Shown: piece by piece, positions 35,130-35,626 of the stretch
Position numbering within the stretch: position 1 is the first letter of the stretch
Layout: each line of letters begins with the position of its first letter
Origin: Candidatus Peregrinibacteria bacterium
GTDB lineage: Bacteria; Patescibacteriota; Gracilibacteria; UM-FILTER-43-11; JACRIE01
Direction of reading: 5' to 3'
NCBI GenBank assembly: GCA_016220165.1
Contig: JACRIE010000024.1
Span: 1 to 35,626 of the forward strand
Length of the DNA: 35,626 nucleotides
Notes under the pieces: generated by a model
What the model saw: only the letters and a program-made list of their open reading frames with translations
What the model was told of the DNA's origin: nothing
Database searches by the model: none
Translations under genes and position numbers: made by a program

Positions 35130-35453
35130 TTACTGGGAGATCGTGCGCTTTGGATCGCTTCTCAGCGTCTTCTTCAAAGAAGGATCGTGCGCCGGTAATT
35201 TTTCGCGTGTCGCGGCGTTCCTAACGTGGAAAGTGAGAATGAGACCGCACTCGGCTCCAAAAACTTTATCGATGGCTTTGCCGATCAACTCCAGATTCTC
35301 GCGGGTATTGAGCTGGTGAAACACATAGGCCTTATCGACGACCAGAACGGCATTTTCGTCCTTCCTGCAGCACTGGATCAGATGCTGCTGCAATAAAGCC
35401 TTCAGGTCCTTACGGGCGATGGCATCTAAGAAACATTTTTCGGTATGCTCCAT
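35130..35453 (-). CDS. Hypothetical protein, faintly like the C-terminal domain of DnaX
   Basis: 107 residues, soluble. VLVVDKAYVFHQLNTRENLE followed by LIGKAIDKVFGAECGLILTF follows the pattern of clamp-loader DnaX C-terminal domains (strand, FxFH, NR/EN-helix, VFG, strand). This resemblance is weak and is inference; DciA-like proteins have a similar layout. The tail is basic (KKTLRSDPKRT). No ATPase part is present. The IS element lies 36 bases upstream of its start. Confidence 0.45.
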   Translation of the reverse strand: MEHTEKCFLDAIARKDLKALLQQHLIQCCRKDENAVLVVDKAYVFHQLNTRENLELIGKAIDKVFGAECGLILTFHVRNAATREKLPAHDPSLKKTLRSDPKRTISQ

Positions 35454-35489
35454 AACTAGGAATTAGGTTTTAGGAAGTAGCTTGTAAAC

Positions 35490-35626
35490 GGCTTTGTTGC
35501 ACAACTCACCCATGAGTATAGTATAAAAAGGCAGGATACAAAACAAAAACAAATATGAAAAAGACCGTCAAAAAAAATCCCCGTACAGAATCCGCAACTG
35601 GAAAGAATATAATGAAAGCCTGAAGC
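35490..35626 (+). mobile_element. Left end of an IS5-family (IS903-group-like) insertion sequence, cut by the window end
   Basis: GGCTTTGTTGCACAA at 35490 matches the typical terminal repeat of IS903-group IS5 elements. A transposase frame begins about 65 bases inside. The other end and the target duplication are beyond the window. Confidence 0.75.
35555..35626 (+). CDS. IS5-family transposase, N-terminal part (partial; possible frameshift)
   Basis: ATG 35555 reads MKKTVKKNPRT and reaches TGA at 35621-35623 after 22 residues. The -1 frame reads SPYRIRNWKEYNESLK, the characteristic start of IS903-group transposases, and is open to the window end. The two frames meet in a run of eight A (35570-35577), so a -1 slip there would join them. 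Either programmed frameshifting or an indel is possible. Confidence 0.6.

Overview
The window looks like a chromosome segment of a Patescibacteria (CPR) bacterium, probably Parcubacteria- or Peregrinibacteria-like, from about 3,310 to the end. The evidence is short intergenic spaces, a PrgI/TraC-like pair, a membrane protein with a baseplate-J-like region, SLH-domain surface proteins, almost no Shine-Dalgarno sites, and rRNA genes carrying an intron and an intervening sequence. Placement below phylum is inference. The first ~3.3 kb differs: it is very GC-rich, has clear Shine-Dalgarno sites, and encodes a coiled-coil protein ending in an outer-membrane-barrel-like aromatic C-terminus plus a lipoprotein. 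It is either a recent import or a chimeric contig join.

Layout: 1-3,310, the foreign-looking pair; 3,382-4,269, murI; 4,460-7,018 (minus), ppdK; 7,153-9,351, a secreted lamin-tail/SLH protein; 9,421-9,873 (minus), a receiver-only protein; 10,053-16,631, eno, a lipoprotein, proA, holA and argS, all on plus; 16,632-17,441 (minus), tRNA-Phe and a C39-like protein; 17,465-21,426, thyA-folA, efp and a second SLH surface protein; 21,590-23,245, a PrgI/TraC-like secretion pair without its usual VirB4 ATPase; 23,326-26,879 (minus), a VOC/zinc-ribbon protein, pgk and the baseplate-J-like membrane protein; 27,020-27,986, a strong promoter, a broken or tiny ORF and a polytopic membrane protein; 28,000-29,130 (minus), a DUF4143 ATPase; 29,311-34,345 (minus), a 5S-23S unit with its own leader and no 16S; 34,398-35,453, small membrane and hypothetical proteins; 35,490-end, the left end of an IS5-family element.

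Metabolically the window holds lower glycolysis (pgk, eno and a PPi-dependent ppdK), dTMP/folate (thyA-folA with a 4-bp overlap), wall D-glutamate (murI), one proline step (proA without proB here), replication (holA) and translation (argS, efp, tRNA-Phe, 23S, 5S). EF-P has glutamine where lysine or arginine is normally modified.

The most unusual layer is repeats. First, almost every spacer holds an imperfect inverted repeat built from a short word (6-10 nt) repeated several times; the word changes from spacer to spacer, and one such element sits inside the 23S gene. Second, perfect palindromes lie in frame inside ppdK (42 nt, exactly 14 codons) and murI (12-bp arms); the murI one is related to the terminator palindrome after the lamin-tail gene. 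Third, the 23S gene carries a 725-nt group I intron with a LAGLIDADG ORF at the position equal to E. coli 1951, an IVS with a 25-nt boundary stem encoding an S23-type four-helix protein, and the word-repeat expansion.
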